Shown here piece after piece: positions 1-6,936 of a stretch of DNA of 64,000 nt. Under the pieces are notes generated by a model. That model worked only from the letters and a program-made list of their open reading frames with translations. It was not told the DNA's origin and did not search any database. Position 1 is the first letter of the stretch. Each line of letters opens with the position of its first letter. This DNA comes from Collimonas fungivorans (GTDB lineage: Bacteria > Pseudomonadota > Gammaproteobacteria > Burkholderiales > Burkholderiaceae_D): positions 2,728,001-2,792,000 of the forward strand of contig NZ_CP013232.1 of the NCBI RefSeq assembly GCF_001584145.1, given 5' to 3'. Position numbers and translations under genes: made by a program.

Positions 1-203
1 GCCGTTTCGGCGGCTGCCGCGTCGGGCATCCAGGCTTCGATCCAGCCGTCGCTGATTGGCACGCCGTCGCCATCGCGCAGGATGCCGCTGATGGTGATGG
101 TTGGCGCACTGCTGTGCAGTGTGGCGCTGGCGCTTACCGCCCAGGCCCATGCTTCGTGCGGGAAAGGGCCTACGGTTTGTGAGGTGGTGATATTGGAAGC
201 CAT
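1..203 (-). CDS. pcaG: Protocatechuate 3,4-dioxygenase alpha subunit (PcaG), cut by window edge
   Basis: Only the first ~67 codons are in the window; the gene runs off the left edge. The N-terminus reads MASNITTSQTVGPFPHEAW, the T-x-x-Q-T-x-G-P-F pattern that opens intradiol dioxygenase alpha subunits, followed by the G-x-x-x-D-G-D-G-x-P-I-x-D strand of the conserved beta-sandwich. It starts 12 bp after the pcaH stop, so the two are co-transcribed. In the known enzyme the alpha subunit pairs with PcaH (which carries the iron) to cleave protocatechuate to beta-carboxy-cis,cis-muconate in the cytoplasm. The call rests on this short N-terminus plus the partner gene. Confidence 0.9.
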   Translation of the reverse strand, partial: MASNITTSQTVGPFPHEAWAWAVSASATLHSSAPTITISGILRDGDGVPISDGWIEAWMPDAAAAET

Positions 204-215
204 TTGTATTTGCTT

Positions 216-908
216 TCAGAGACCCATGGGGGTGGCGTCGCGGCCACGCAGGACGATGTCGAATTCATAGCCCAGCATCTGGTCGTCGACGGTCTGCTCC
301 AGGCTGAAGCGCGCAATCAGCCGCTGGCGTGCGGCCAGGTCGGGGATGCTTTGGAATATCGGGTCGTAATCGAACAGGGGATCGCTGGGGAAATACATCT
401 GCGTCACCAGCCGCTGCGCATAGACGCTGCCGAACAGGGAGAAATGGATATGCGCCGGGCGCCAGGCCTTGTGGTGGTTGCCCCAGGGATAAGGGCCGGG
501 CTTGATGGTGACAAAGCGGTAGCGGCCGTCGTCGTCGGTCAGCATCTTGCCGAAGCCGAAAAAATTCGGATCGAGCGGCGCATCGTGCTGGTCGCGTTTG
601 TGCCAGTAGCGGCCGGCGGAATTGCACTGCCAGACTTCCAGCAGCGAATTGCGCACCGGCTTGCCGTCTTCATCCAGTACGCGGCCGGTGACCACGATTT
701 TTTCGCCGAGCGGCTCGCCTTGCCCATGCCTGGTCAGGTCGGTATCGTGCGGCAGGATCAGGCTGGGCGAAGCGCTGATGTTGGCCTGGACCGGTTCGGC
801 GGCGCGGATGCGCAGCGGCTCCCGGGTCGGGCCGCGTTTCACGGTAGAGATATAGGGCGGATAAATCAGGCTGGGGTAGACCCCGGGTTCTGCGGACTCG
901 AATCTCAC
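216..908 (-). CDS. pcaH: Protocatechuate 3,4-dioxygenase beta subunit (PcaH)
   Basis: Intradiol ring-cleavage dioxygenase. All four Fe(III) ligands of the beta subunit are visible: Tyr in AGRYWHK (~residue 101), Tyr in KPGPYPW (~140) and both His of RPAHIH (~153 and 155). I chose the GTG start at 908 because AAGGA lies 7 nt upstream and it gives ~230 aa, close to the family length (~235-240). An ATG at 1007 in the same frame would add 33 residues and run through the probable operator. pcaG follows 12 bp downstream. The divergent IclR gene at 1127 is the likely regulator. Protocatechuate is the product of the quiC gene at 4.6 kb, tying this operon to the shikimate cluster. Confidence 0.93.
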   Translation of the reverse strand: MRFESAEPGVYPSLIYPPYISTVKRGPTREPLRIRAAEPVQANISASPSLILPHDTDLTRHGQGEPLGEKIVVTGRVLDEDGKPVRNSLLEVWQCNSAGRYWHKRDQHDAPLDPNFFGFGKMLTDDDGRYRFVTIKPGPYPWGNHHKAWRPAHIHFSLFGSVYAQRLVTQMYFPSDPLFDYDPIFQSIPDLAARQRLIARFSLEQTVDDQMLGYEFDIVLRGRDATPMGL

Positions 909-1126
909 GTAGTTTTCCTTTTGTTTGGAGGGAGCGCTGCGGCCATCGTCTTGGGCAGCCAGAAAATCGGTTCTCCGCATGATTGTGCGTATATCGCGCA
1001 AAAACATGATTTTCTGTCTAAGTAATTTAAATCATAGGGGATCGGCAAGTTGGCATCAAGGTGATACGATGCTGTCGTAACCGCATAACGCCCACATTGT
1101 GCGATATGCGCCCAAATGGAGATTTC
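909..1126. promoter_or_regulatory. pcaH / IclR divergent promoter region with two similar operator-like sites
   Basis: Two related sequences occur here: ATTGTGCGTATATCGCGCAA at 982-1001, upstream of pcaH, and ATTGTGCGATATGCGCCCAA at 1096-1115, just upstream of the IclR start at 1127. The first is nearly palindromic (TGTGCG...CGCGCA with one mismatch). Their placement fits one site for pcaHG control and one for autoregulation. IclR regulators of protocatechuate genes (PcaU, PobR, PcaR) bind short repeated sites, so this reading is reasonable, but binding is inferred. Confidence 0.45.
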
Positions 1127-1942
1127 ATGACTATCAAATCCTTGCCTGATGCGCGTTCGGATACAGCGCCAATTCCTTCTTCGGAAGAACCGCTCAAGCG
1201 CGACTTGATCGCCGGGCTGGAAAAAGGCTTGCTGGTGATTGAGGCTTTTGACCAGGAGCGCTCGCGCCTGACGATCAGCGAGGTGGCGCAGCGCGCCGGC
1301 CTGACGCGGGCCGCAGCCAGGCGCTACCTGATTACCTTGACGCACCTGGGTTATGTACGGCATGAACAGAAGGTGTTTTCGCTGACGCCCAAGGTGCTGC
1401 GGTTGGGACAGTCCTACCTGCATTCGGCGCGCCTGCCGCGCATCGTCCAGCCCTTGCTGTATCGCCTGGCTTATTCGCTGGAGGAGGCAGCTTCAGCCGG
1501 GGTGCTGGACCACGACGAGCTGGTGTGCGTGGCCGCCGTCAGCGCCGGCCGGCTGGTATCGGCGACGCTGCAGCCGGGCACGCGGGTGCCGGCGTTTTGC
1601 ACCGCCAACGGCCGCGTCCTGCTGGCCAGCCTGCCGCAAGCGCAGATCGAATCGTTCCTGGAACGGCTGCAGCTTGAGCCGATCACCGCCCACACCATCA
1701 TCAACAAGGAAAGGCTGCTGCTGGAAATTACCCGCACCCGGGCGCAGGGTTACGCGGTGGTCGACCAGGAGCTGGAACTGGGCTTGCGCACCATCGCGGT
1801 TCCGCTCAAGAATTTCCGGGGGGAGACGGTTGCGGCGGTGAATGTCAGCGTGCATGCGGCGCGCATGGCGGTGGAGGATATTGTCGAGCGCTGCTTGCCG
1901 GCGCTGCTGAAAGCGCAGGTGGAGTTGACGGCATTGCTGTAA
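1127..1942 (+). CDS. IclR-family regulator, PcaR/PcaU/PobR-like
   Basis: 271 aa. A winged helix-turn-helix lies at ~25-90 (R-L-T-I-S-E-V-A-Q-R-A-G-L-T-R-A-A-A-R-R-Y-L), followed by the IclR effector domain (G-T-R-V-P-A-F-C-T-A-N-G-R-V-L-L-A ... E-L-E-L-G-L-R-T-I-A-V-P). The R-A-A-A-R-R-Y-L recognition helix is typical of the beta-ketoadipate subgroup that senses protocatechuate, 4-hydroxybenzoate or beta-ketoadipate. The ATG at 1127 is chosen for its GGAG spacing; an upstream in-frame start at 1061 would overlap the operator-like site. It is divergent from pcaHG and convergent with a second IclR gene 6 bp away. The effector cannot be read from sequence. Confidence 0.85.
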   Translation: MTIKSLPDARSDTAPIPSSEEPLKRDLIAGLEKGLLVIEAFDQERSRLTISEVAQRAGLTRAAARRYLITLTHLGYVRHEQKVFSLTPKVLRLGQSYLHSARLPRIVQPLLYRLAYSLEEAASAGVLDHDELVCVAAVSAGRLVSATLQPGTRVPAFCTANGRVLLASLPQAQIESFLERLQLEPITAHTIINKERLLLEITRTRAQGYAVVDQELELGLRTIAVPLKNFRGETVAAVNVSVHAARMAVEDIVERCLPALLKAQVELTALL

Positions 1943-1948
1943 CCGCGG

Positions 1949-2731
1949 TCAGACCCACATCATCAAGGTATTCGCCGTAGCCTGCAATGCCGGCAGGCAG
2001 CGCGCCGTGGCTTCGGCCTTGGAAGAACTTGAGATCATCATCGACACGCTCAGGGCGCCGATCAGGGCGCCGCGGCGGCTCTTGATCGGCACCGAGATGC
2101 CGCGCAGTCCGATTTCATACTGGTTTTCGGTGACGCCGAAACCGTCTTCGCGGATCGCGATCAGTTCCTGGAACAGCTGTTCCTTGTCGACTACGGTCAG
2201 GTGGGTGTAGGCGATCAGTTCGATCCGCTCCAGGTAGGCGCGCAAGTCGGCATCCGGCATGGCCGACAGCAGGACCCGGCCGGCGGTGGAGGTGTAGGCC
2301 GGCAGCCGCGTACCGGGTTCGAAACCGGTGGTCAGCAGCCGTGGCGCATTGACGCGGCTGACGTAGACCACGTCGTCGCCTTCCAGCACCGAATAATTGG
2401 TCGACTCCTGCAGCTGCAAAGTCAGCCGCTGCAGGAAAGGCACGATAGCGCGCGGCAGCCGCGCCGAATCGAGATAGGAGCGCCCCAGGTTGAGCACCTT
2501 GGGCGTGAGCCAGAAGCTGCGGCCGTCGGTTGCCGCCAGGCCGATATGCACCAGCGTCAGCAGGTAACGGCGCGCCGCGCTGCGGCTCAGCGCGACTTTT
2601 TCTGCCAGCTCGCTTGCGGTCAGGCGCACAGTATCGTCGTTGAAGGCGGTAATCACGTCGATACCCTTGATCAGGCTGTCGATCAGGTCGCGCTTGGCGA
2701 TTTCCATTTCCATCAGTTCCGGTTTCTTCAT
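1949..2731 (-). CDS. IclR-family regulator, likely controller of the shikimate/quinate operon
   Basis: 260 aa. It has the same architecture as the neighbouring IclR protein: N-terminal winged HTH (R-L-T-A-S-E-L-A-E-K-V-A-L-S-R-S-A-A-R-R-Y-L), then an effector domain with G-T-R-L-P-A-Y-T-S-T-A-G-R-V-L-L and E-I-G-L-R-G-I-S-V-P. Start at ATG 2731 with GGAG 9 nt upstream; a TTG at 2746 is a weaker alternative. It is divergent from the HPPD-like/AroE-like/QuiC operon that begins at 2863, and a perfect inverted repeat sits between them. The natural inference is a quinate/shikimate-responsive regulator. The two adjacent IclR genes look like an old duplication. Confidence 0.85.
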   Translation of the reverse strand: MKKPELMEMEIAKRDLIDSLIKGIDVITAFNDDTVRLTASELAEKVALSRSAARRYLLTLVHIGLAATDGRSFWLTPKVLNLGRSYLDSARLPRAIVPFLQRLTLQLQESTNYSVLEGDDVVYVSRVNAPRLLTTGFEPGTRLPAYTSTAGRVLLSAMPDADLRAYLERIELIAYTHLTVVDKEQLFQELIAIREDGFGVTENQYEIGLRGISVPIKSRRGALIGALSVSMMISSSSKAEATARCLPALQATANTLMMWV

Positions 2732-2752
2732 CCCAAATAACTCCAAAAATGC

Positions 2753-2783
2753 GCGCTAATCGCTCCATCTGGGCGATTAGCGC
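2753..2783. promoter_or_regulatory. Perfect 10-bp inverted repeat, candidate IclR operator
   Basis: GCGCTAATCG at 2753-2762 and CGATTAGCGC at 2774-2783 are exact inverted copies with an 11-nt spacer. It lies in the 131-bp divergent gap between the IclR gene and the quinate/shikimate operon, on the regulator side. There is no T-tract, so it is unlikely to be a terminator. It is the best operator candidate in this gap. Confidence 0.5.
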
Positions 2784-2862
2784 AGTATTGCACGTTTTTG
2801 AGGCTGTTTTTCTCGAAATGCTTTTCCTATACTTGGCCTGACTACTTCAGCCAAGGATCAGC

Positions 2863-3762
2863 ATGACTGCGCAAGAACACAATCCGGAACCGAATAATCC
2901 GCTCGGCATAGACGGCATCGAATTCATCGAATATGCCAGCGCCCAGCCACTGGCGCTGGGCGCCTTGCTGGAGCAGATGGGATTCGTGCCGACCGCCCGC
3001 CATCGCTCGCGTGAAGTGACCCTGTACCGCCAGGGCACGATGAACGTAATCGTCAATGCCGATCCATCCTCGCTGCCGCAGGCCGACGGTGAACCGCAAG
3101 CGACAGTCATCAGCGCGATGGCATTGCGCGTGCGCGATGCCGACGCCGCCTACCGCCACGCCATCGAAATGGGCGCCTGGGCGATCCAGACCCGGGCCGG
3201 CGTGATGGAGTTGAATATTCCAGGCGTGCATGGCGTCGGCGATTCGATCCTGTATTTCGTCGACCGTTTCCGCGATTTTTCGATCTACGACGTCGACTTC
3301 AAGCCGATCCTCAATGCGCCTGCCAATCCGCCGGCGCTGGCGGGCATGCATTTCTTTGGCGTGGTGCAGACCATAGGCCGCGACCGCTCGCCGGAATGGA
3401 TTGATTTTTACCAGCAGCTGATGGATTTCCGGCCGCTGCCGCAAGGCCGTTATTTTGGCGTCTTGCCGAAAGGCGTCTTGCTGGAAAGCCCTTGCCACAG
3501 CTTTTACCTGCAGTTGGTGGAGCCGCCCGAGGGCGCCGCCGGCCTGCAATGGGATGAGCAGCTGGTGCGGGTCGGCCTCGGTGCGCCGGACGTGCTGGAG
3601 GCGGTGCGGCAGCTCAAGCAGAGAGGCATCGTGTTCATCGACCGCGAACCGGCGCAGGCAAGTGAAAAGGGCGCATTGACGCAACTCTATAAAAGCGGGA
3701 TCAGCTTCGAGCTGGTGGTCAGCCACCGGGATGCCAGCCGCCGGGAGCCGCAACATGCTTGA
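2863..3762 (+). CDS. 4-hydroxyphenylpyruvate dioxygenase-like protein, equivalent to the C-terminal domain of fused QuiC
   Basis: 299 aa with two vicinal-oxygen-chelate (glyoxalase/HPPD-like) modules. The first begins with G-I-D-G-I-E-F-I-E-Y-A-S and contains I-P-G-V-H-G-V-G-D-S-I-L-Y-F-V-D-R; the second begins with G-M-H-F-F-G-V-V-Q and contains P-E-W-I-D-F-Y. In Pseudomonas QuiC1 a 3-dehydroshikimate dehydratase domain is fused to such an HPPD-like domain. Here the HPPD-like part is its own gene, the first of an operon whose third gene is the dehydratase. The SD AAGGA is close to the ATG. The stop overlaps the next gene by 8 bp. Its catalytic role is unknown; a true HPPD in tyrosine catabolism is less likely given the context. 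Confidence 0.75.
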   Translation: MTAQEHNPEPNNPLGIDGIEFIEYASAQPLALGALLEQMGFVPTARHRSREVTLYRQGTMNVIVNADPSSLPQADGEPQATVISAMALRVRDADAAYRHAIEMGAWAIQTRAGVMELNIPGVHGVGDSILYFVDRFRDFSIYDVDFKPILNAPANPPALAGMHFFGVVQTIGRDRSPEWIDFYQQLMDFRPLPQGRYFGVLPKGVLLESPCHSFYLQLVEPPEGAAGLQWDEQLVRVGLGAPDVLEAVRQLKQRGIVFIDREPAQASEKGALTQLYKSGISFELVVSHRDASRREPQHA

Positions 3763-4600
3763 GATTTCCGGCAGCACCCGCATTTTCCCGGTGATCGGCT
3801 GGCCGGTCGAGCAAGTCAAGGCGCCGGCCCTGTTTAACGCCTACTTCAAGCGCCACGGCATCGATGCCCGCGTCATCCCGCTCAAGATCGCGCCGTCCGG
3901 CTACATCTCGGCGGTACGCATGCTGATGGCGGCAGAGAACGTCGGCGGCATCCTGGTGTCGATCCCGCACAAGCCGATGAGCGTCGATGCGGTAGACCAG
4001 CCGACGCCGCGTGCGCTGCTGGCCGGCGCCTGCAACGCCATCTATAAAAGCGCGGATGGACAACTGGTCGGCGACCTGATCGACGGAGAAGGTTTCATCC
4101 GCGCCTTCGACCGCACCTGCGGCGACACGCGCTTCGACTGGCCGCGGGCCAAGGCGCTGGTGGTCGGCAGCGGCGGCGTCGGCTGTGCGGTGGCGGCAGC
4201 GCTGGCGGCGCGCGGCGTCGGCTATATCGCGATTTACGATACGCGGCGCGAGCAGGCTGAAGCGCTGCGGCTGCGTCTGCAGAACATGTTTCCGGAAACC
4301 GAAGTGGTGATCGGCGCGCCGTCTGCCGCGGGATATGACCTGGTAGTCAATTCGACGCCGCTTGGCATGAGCCTGGACGATGCGTTGCCGCTCGACCTGG
4401 ACGGCATCGCGCCGTCCAGCATCGTCGCCGACTGCGGCATGAAGATAGAAATGACCCGGCTGCTGCTGGAGGCGCAGCGCCATGGCTGCCGCATCCAGAA
4501 GGGGCGCGAGATGATGATCGAGCAGGCGCCGCTGTACCTGGAACTGTTCGGCTGGCCGGGCGTGTCGTCGGATGCGTTCCGGGTTCTGGAGGCGATATGA
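3755..4600 (+). CDS. Shikimate/quinate dehydrogenase-like protein (AroE superfamily)
   Basis: 281 aa, the usual AroE length. The N-terminal substrate domain keeps the catalytic Lys (I-P-H-K, Lys73) and Asp (G-D-L-I-D-G-E-G-F, Asp110 in place of N-T-D-x-x-G-F). The Rossmann domain has G-S-G-G-V-G at ~137. Where AroE normally has S-x-S-P binding the shikimate carboxylate, this protein has V-K-A-P, so it is not a standard biosynthetic AroE. Its position between the HPPD-like gene and quiC (8-bp overlap upstream, ATGA overlap downstream) suggests a catabolic oxidation feeding 3-dehydroshikimate. The SD GGGAG supports ATG 3755; an in-frame ATG at 3731 is less likely. Confidence 0.8.
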   Translation: MLEISGSTRIFPVIGWPVEQVKAPALFNAYFKRHGIDARVIPLKIAPSGYISAVRMLMAAENVGGILVSIPHKPMSVDAVDQPTPRALLAGACNAIYKSADGQLVGDLIDGEGFIRAFDRTCGDTRFDWPRAKALVVGSGGVGCAVAAALAARGVGYIAIYDTRREQAEALRLRLQNMFPETEVVIGAPSAAGYDLVVNSTPLGMSLDDALPLDLDGIAPSSIVADCGMKIEMTRLLLEAQRHGCRIQKGREMMIEQAPLYLELFGWPGVSSDAFRVLEAI

Positions 4601-5484
4601 ACCTGAGCAATTTCGGCATGGACAGCATCACCCTGGCCGGCCCGCTGGAATCGAAACTGAGCGCTTCCAAGGCTGCCGGATTTTCACAGATCATGTTGTG
4701 GGCCAAGGACCTGGCCGGCCATCCCGGCGGTCTGGAACAGGCGGTGCGGCTGGTCAAGGCCAGCGGAATCCGCGTCACCGGGATCCAGGTCATGCGCGAT
4801 TTCGAAGGTTTGTCCGGCCCCTTGCATGAATACAAGCTGGATATCGCCAAGAACATGCTGCAGGTGTGCCAGGCAGTCGGCGCGCCGCTGCTGATGGTGT
4901 GCTCCAGCACTTCCAGCCATGCCAGCGGCGAACTGCCGCTGATCGCGCGCCACCTGGCCAAGCTGGCGACGCTGGCGGTGCCGCTCGGCGTGCGTGTCGG
5001 CTATGAAGCGTTGTCCTGGGGCCGCCACGTCAATCAGTATGCGCAGTCGTGGGAAGCGGTGGAACTGGCCGATCACGCCAACCTGGGCGTGGTGCTCGAT
5101 TCTTTCCACATGCTCGCCAACCAGGCCGACCTCGACGGCTTGCAAGACATCCCCAGCGAAAAGATCGCACTGGTGCAGTTGTCCGATTTCATGTGGCGCG
5201 ACATCCGCAGCGCGGAAGAACGGCTGGATACGGCACGCCACTTGCGCGTGTTTCCAGGCGAGGGCGCGCATTCGAAGGAATTGTCCGAACTGCTGCGACG
5301 GCTGGACCGGGGCGGTTATCGGGGCGACTACAGTTTCGAAGTGTTCAACGACGATTACCTGCAGCTGTCGCCGGATATCGTAGCCCGCCGCGCCCACCGC
5401 GCCGCCAAGTGGGTAACCGACCAGGTCCTGCGGCGCAGCCTTCAGGTGCGCCAGCCGACAGCGGGACACCCGACCATGGCTTAA
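4597..5484 (+). CDS. quiC: 3-dehydroshikimate dehydratase (QuiC-type, TIM-barrel)
   Basis: 295 aa xylose-isomerase-like TIM barrel. Residues matching the metal and catalytic sites of Pseudomonas QuiC are visible: Glu137 in G-Y-E-A-L-S-W-G-R-H, Asp168 and His171 in V-L-D-S-F-H, Gln194 in V-Q-L-S-D and Glu248 in F-E-V-F-N-D. The G-Y-E-A-L-x-W-G-R-H-V-N stretch is a hallmark of bacterial dehydroshikimate dehydratases that make protocatechuate. It starts inside the preceding gene (ATGA overlap), so the operon is translationally coupled. Unlike QuiC1 it stops after the barrel; the partner HPPD-like domain is at 2863. The product feeds pcaHG at the left edge. Confidence 0.9.
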   Translation: MNLSNFGMDSITLAGPLESKLSASKAAGFSQIMLWAKDLAGHPGGLEQAVRLVKASGIRVTGIQVMRDFEGLSGPLHEYKLDIAKNMLQVCQAVGAPLLMVCSSTSSHASGELPLIARHLAKLATLAVPLGVRVGYEALSWGRHVNQYAQSWEAVELADHANLGVVLDSFHMLANQADLDGLQDIPSEKIALVQLSDFMWRDIRSAEERLDTARHLRVFPGEGAHSKELSELLRRLDRGGYRGDYSFEVFNDDYLQLSPDIVARRAHRAAKWVTDQVLRRSLQVRQPTAGHPTMA

Positions 5485-5521
5485 CCGCCGCCACATATAC
5501 AAAATTAACCGCGACAACATT

Positions 5522-5549
5522 CGCTGCGAACAAAAAAAACAACGCAGCG
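5522..5549 (+). promoter_or_regulatory. Hairpin with A-rich loop upstream of a small ORF
   Basis: CGCTGCG at 5522-5528 pairs perfectly with CGCAGCG at 5543-5549 across a 14-nt A-rich loop. It follows the quiC stop by 37 bp and precedes an AAGGAG site at 5556. Without a T-tract it is not a convincing terminator. It could be a leader or processing structure between quiC and the porin gene. Confidence 0.35.
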
Positions 5550-5565
5550 TCACCAAGGAGACAGC

Positions 5566-5667
5566 ATGACCCATCACCCGAAATCCGTCCTGGCGCCGAA
5601 CCGCGCGAACCCGTACTTTCTGCATATCTCGAAAATCCATGCGCTGGCGTCCATCGCCATGCCATAG
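5566..5667 (+). CDS. Possible 33-aa leader or small protein
   Basis: ATG at 5566 has a strong AAGGAG site 5 nt upstream and opens a 33-codon frame ending TAG at 5667 (begins MTHHPKSVLAPNRANPYF). No signal peptide, membrane segment or known motif is seen. It sits in the 250-bp gap between quiC and the porin gene, just after a hairpin. It may be a real small peptide, a leader peptide, or the remains of a longer gene. The ribosome-binding site is the main evidence. Confidence 0.3.
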   Translation: MTHHPKSVLAPNRANPYFLHISKIHALASIAMP

Positions 5668-5734
5668 GAAACAGTTGTCCACCGGGCTCTCAGAGCCATG
5701 CAATTCATCATAAAAAAAACCAAACGGAGATGTC

Positions 5735-6856
5735 ATGAAGAAGAAATTCGTCGCGGCCTGCAGCCTCGCCGGCTGTTCGGCGCTGGCGCACGCTGAACCA
5801 AACGTCACCCTGTACGGCGACCTCGACCAGTACCTCGGCTACATCCATAGCAGCAGCGGCAAAAGCGTCACCGGCCTGAACGACGGCGCGATCCTGCGCA
5901 GCCGGCTCGGCTTGCGCGGCGTGGAAGAGCTGGGCGGCGGCTACCAGACCCGGTTCACGCTGGAACAAGGCCTGAACGCCAACACCGGCGGCGCGGCCGA
6001 CTCTAGCCGCCTGTTCGACCGCCAGGCATGGGTCGGAATGACTACGCCGGCGGGGGAGTTCCGCATCGGCCGCCAGAACACTATCGTGTTCTTCATCGGC
6101 GGCGCCATCGACTACACCGAACGCACTACCTACGGTTCGGTCATCAATACCTTCGGCGTGCCGTCACGCTACGACAACGATATCTCGTACAAATCGCCGC
6201 GCGTGGCCGGTTTTCAGTTCGATGCCCATTACGCGCTGACCGAAAGCGCGGGCGAAAGCATAGGCGCGCGCGGCGTATACCAGTTCGGGCTGGACTATAG
6301 CCAGGGGCCATACCGCGCAGGCTACGCCGGACTGTGGGCCAAGCCGGCGGCGAACGCACAGTTTTCGAAGAAAGTGGTTTATCACAACCTGTACGCCAAT
6401 TACGACTATGGCAAGGGCAAGCTGTATTTCGCCTATGTACGCAGCAACAACGTCACAAGCAATGCCAGCGGCAACACCGCCGCCGCCATCCTGAATAACG
6501 TCAGCATTCCCGGCAACGCCTTTACCGGCGCCAATGCGGACGTGCAACGCATGTACAACATCTACCAGGTTTCGGCCGATTATCGCCTCAGCCCGCAATG
6601 GCGGATCGGCGCCTTGTATGGCGTGATGCAGGATACCTCGCACCGGGATTCGGGGGCGCAAGGCGGCAACTTTGGCACTTACTACGATTTATCGAAACGG
6701 ACCACGCTGTACGGTTTCGCCAGCTACATGAAGAACGATGCCAACGCCGGCTTCCGTTTCAGCGGTTCAGCCGGCCCCACCGCCAACCTGGCCGGAGCCG
6801 ACATCAACGGCAAGAGCCTGGCCGGTTTGCAGGCCGGCATCTTGCACCGGTTTTAA
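5735..6856 (+). CDS. Outer-membrane porin (Burkholderiales general porin type)
   Basis: 373 aa. The Sec signal peptide MKKKFVAACSLAGCSALAHA is followed by the mature start E-P-N-V-T-L-Y-G-D-L-D, the typical first strand of Gram-negative 16-strand porins of this order. It contains G-L-R-G-V-E-E-L-G-G-G-Y-Q-T-R-F-T-L-E-Q-G and ends in H-R-F with a terminal Phe, the BAM recognition signal. SD CGGAG precedes the ATG. Lying between quiC and two aromatic/alicyclic acid transporters, it probably admits shikimate, quinate or protocatechuate through the outer membrane; the specificity is inferred from context only. Confidence 0.9.
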   Translation: MKKKFVAACSLAGCSALAHAEPNVTLYGDLDQYLGYIHSSSGKSVTGLNDGAILRSRLGLRGVEELGGGYQTRFTLEQGLNANTGGAADSSRLFDRQAWVGMTTPAGEFRIGRQNTIVFFIGGAIDYTERTTYGSVINTFGVPSRYDNDISYKSPRVAGFQFDAHYALTESAGESIGARGVYQFGLDYSQGPYRAGYAGLWAKPAANAQFSKKVVYHNLYANYDYGKGKLYFAYVRSNNVTSNASGNTAAAILNNVSIPGNAFTGANADVQRMYNIYQVSADYRLSPQWRIGALYGVMQDTSHRDSGAQGGNFGTYYDLSKRTTLYGFASYMKNDANAGFRFSGSAGPTANLAGADINGKSLAGLQAGILHRF

Positions 6857-6936
6857 ACGCATCGTTTCCACATTATCATGGAGGGAATCGTTCTCTTCGT
6901 GCAAAAAAAATACACCTATAGATCACCGAGGACGTC

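Noticed and set aside
204..1025. 273-codon plus-strand open frame opposite pcaH
   Set aside because: It is the antisense of a gene with intact iron ligands. High GC creates such long shadow frames; no domain or SD supports it.
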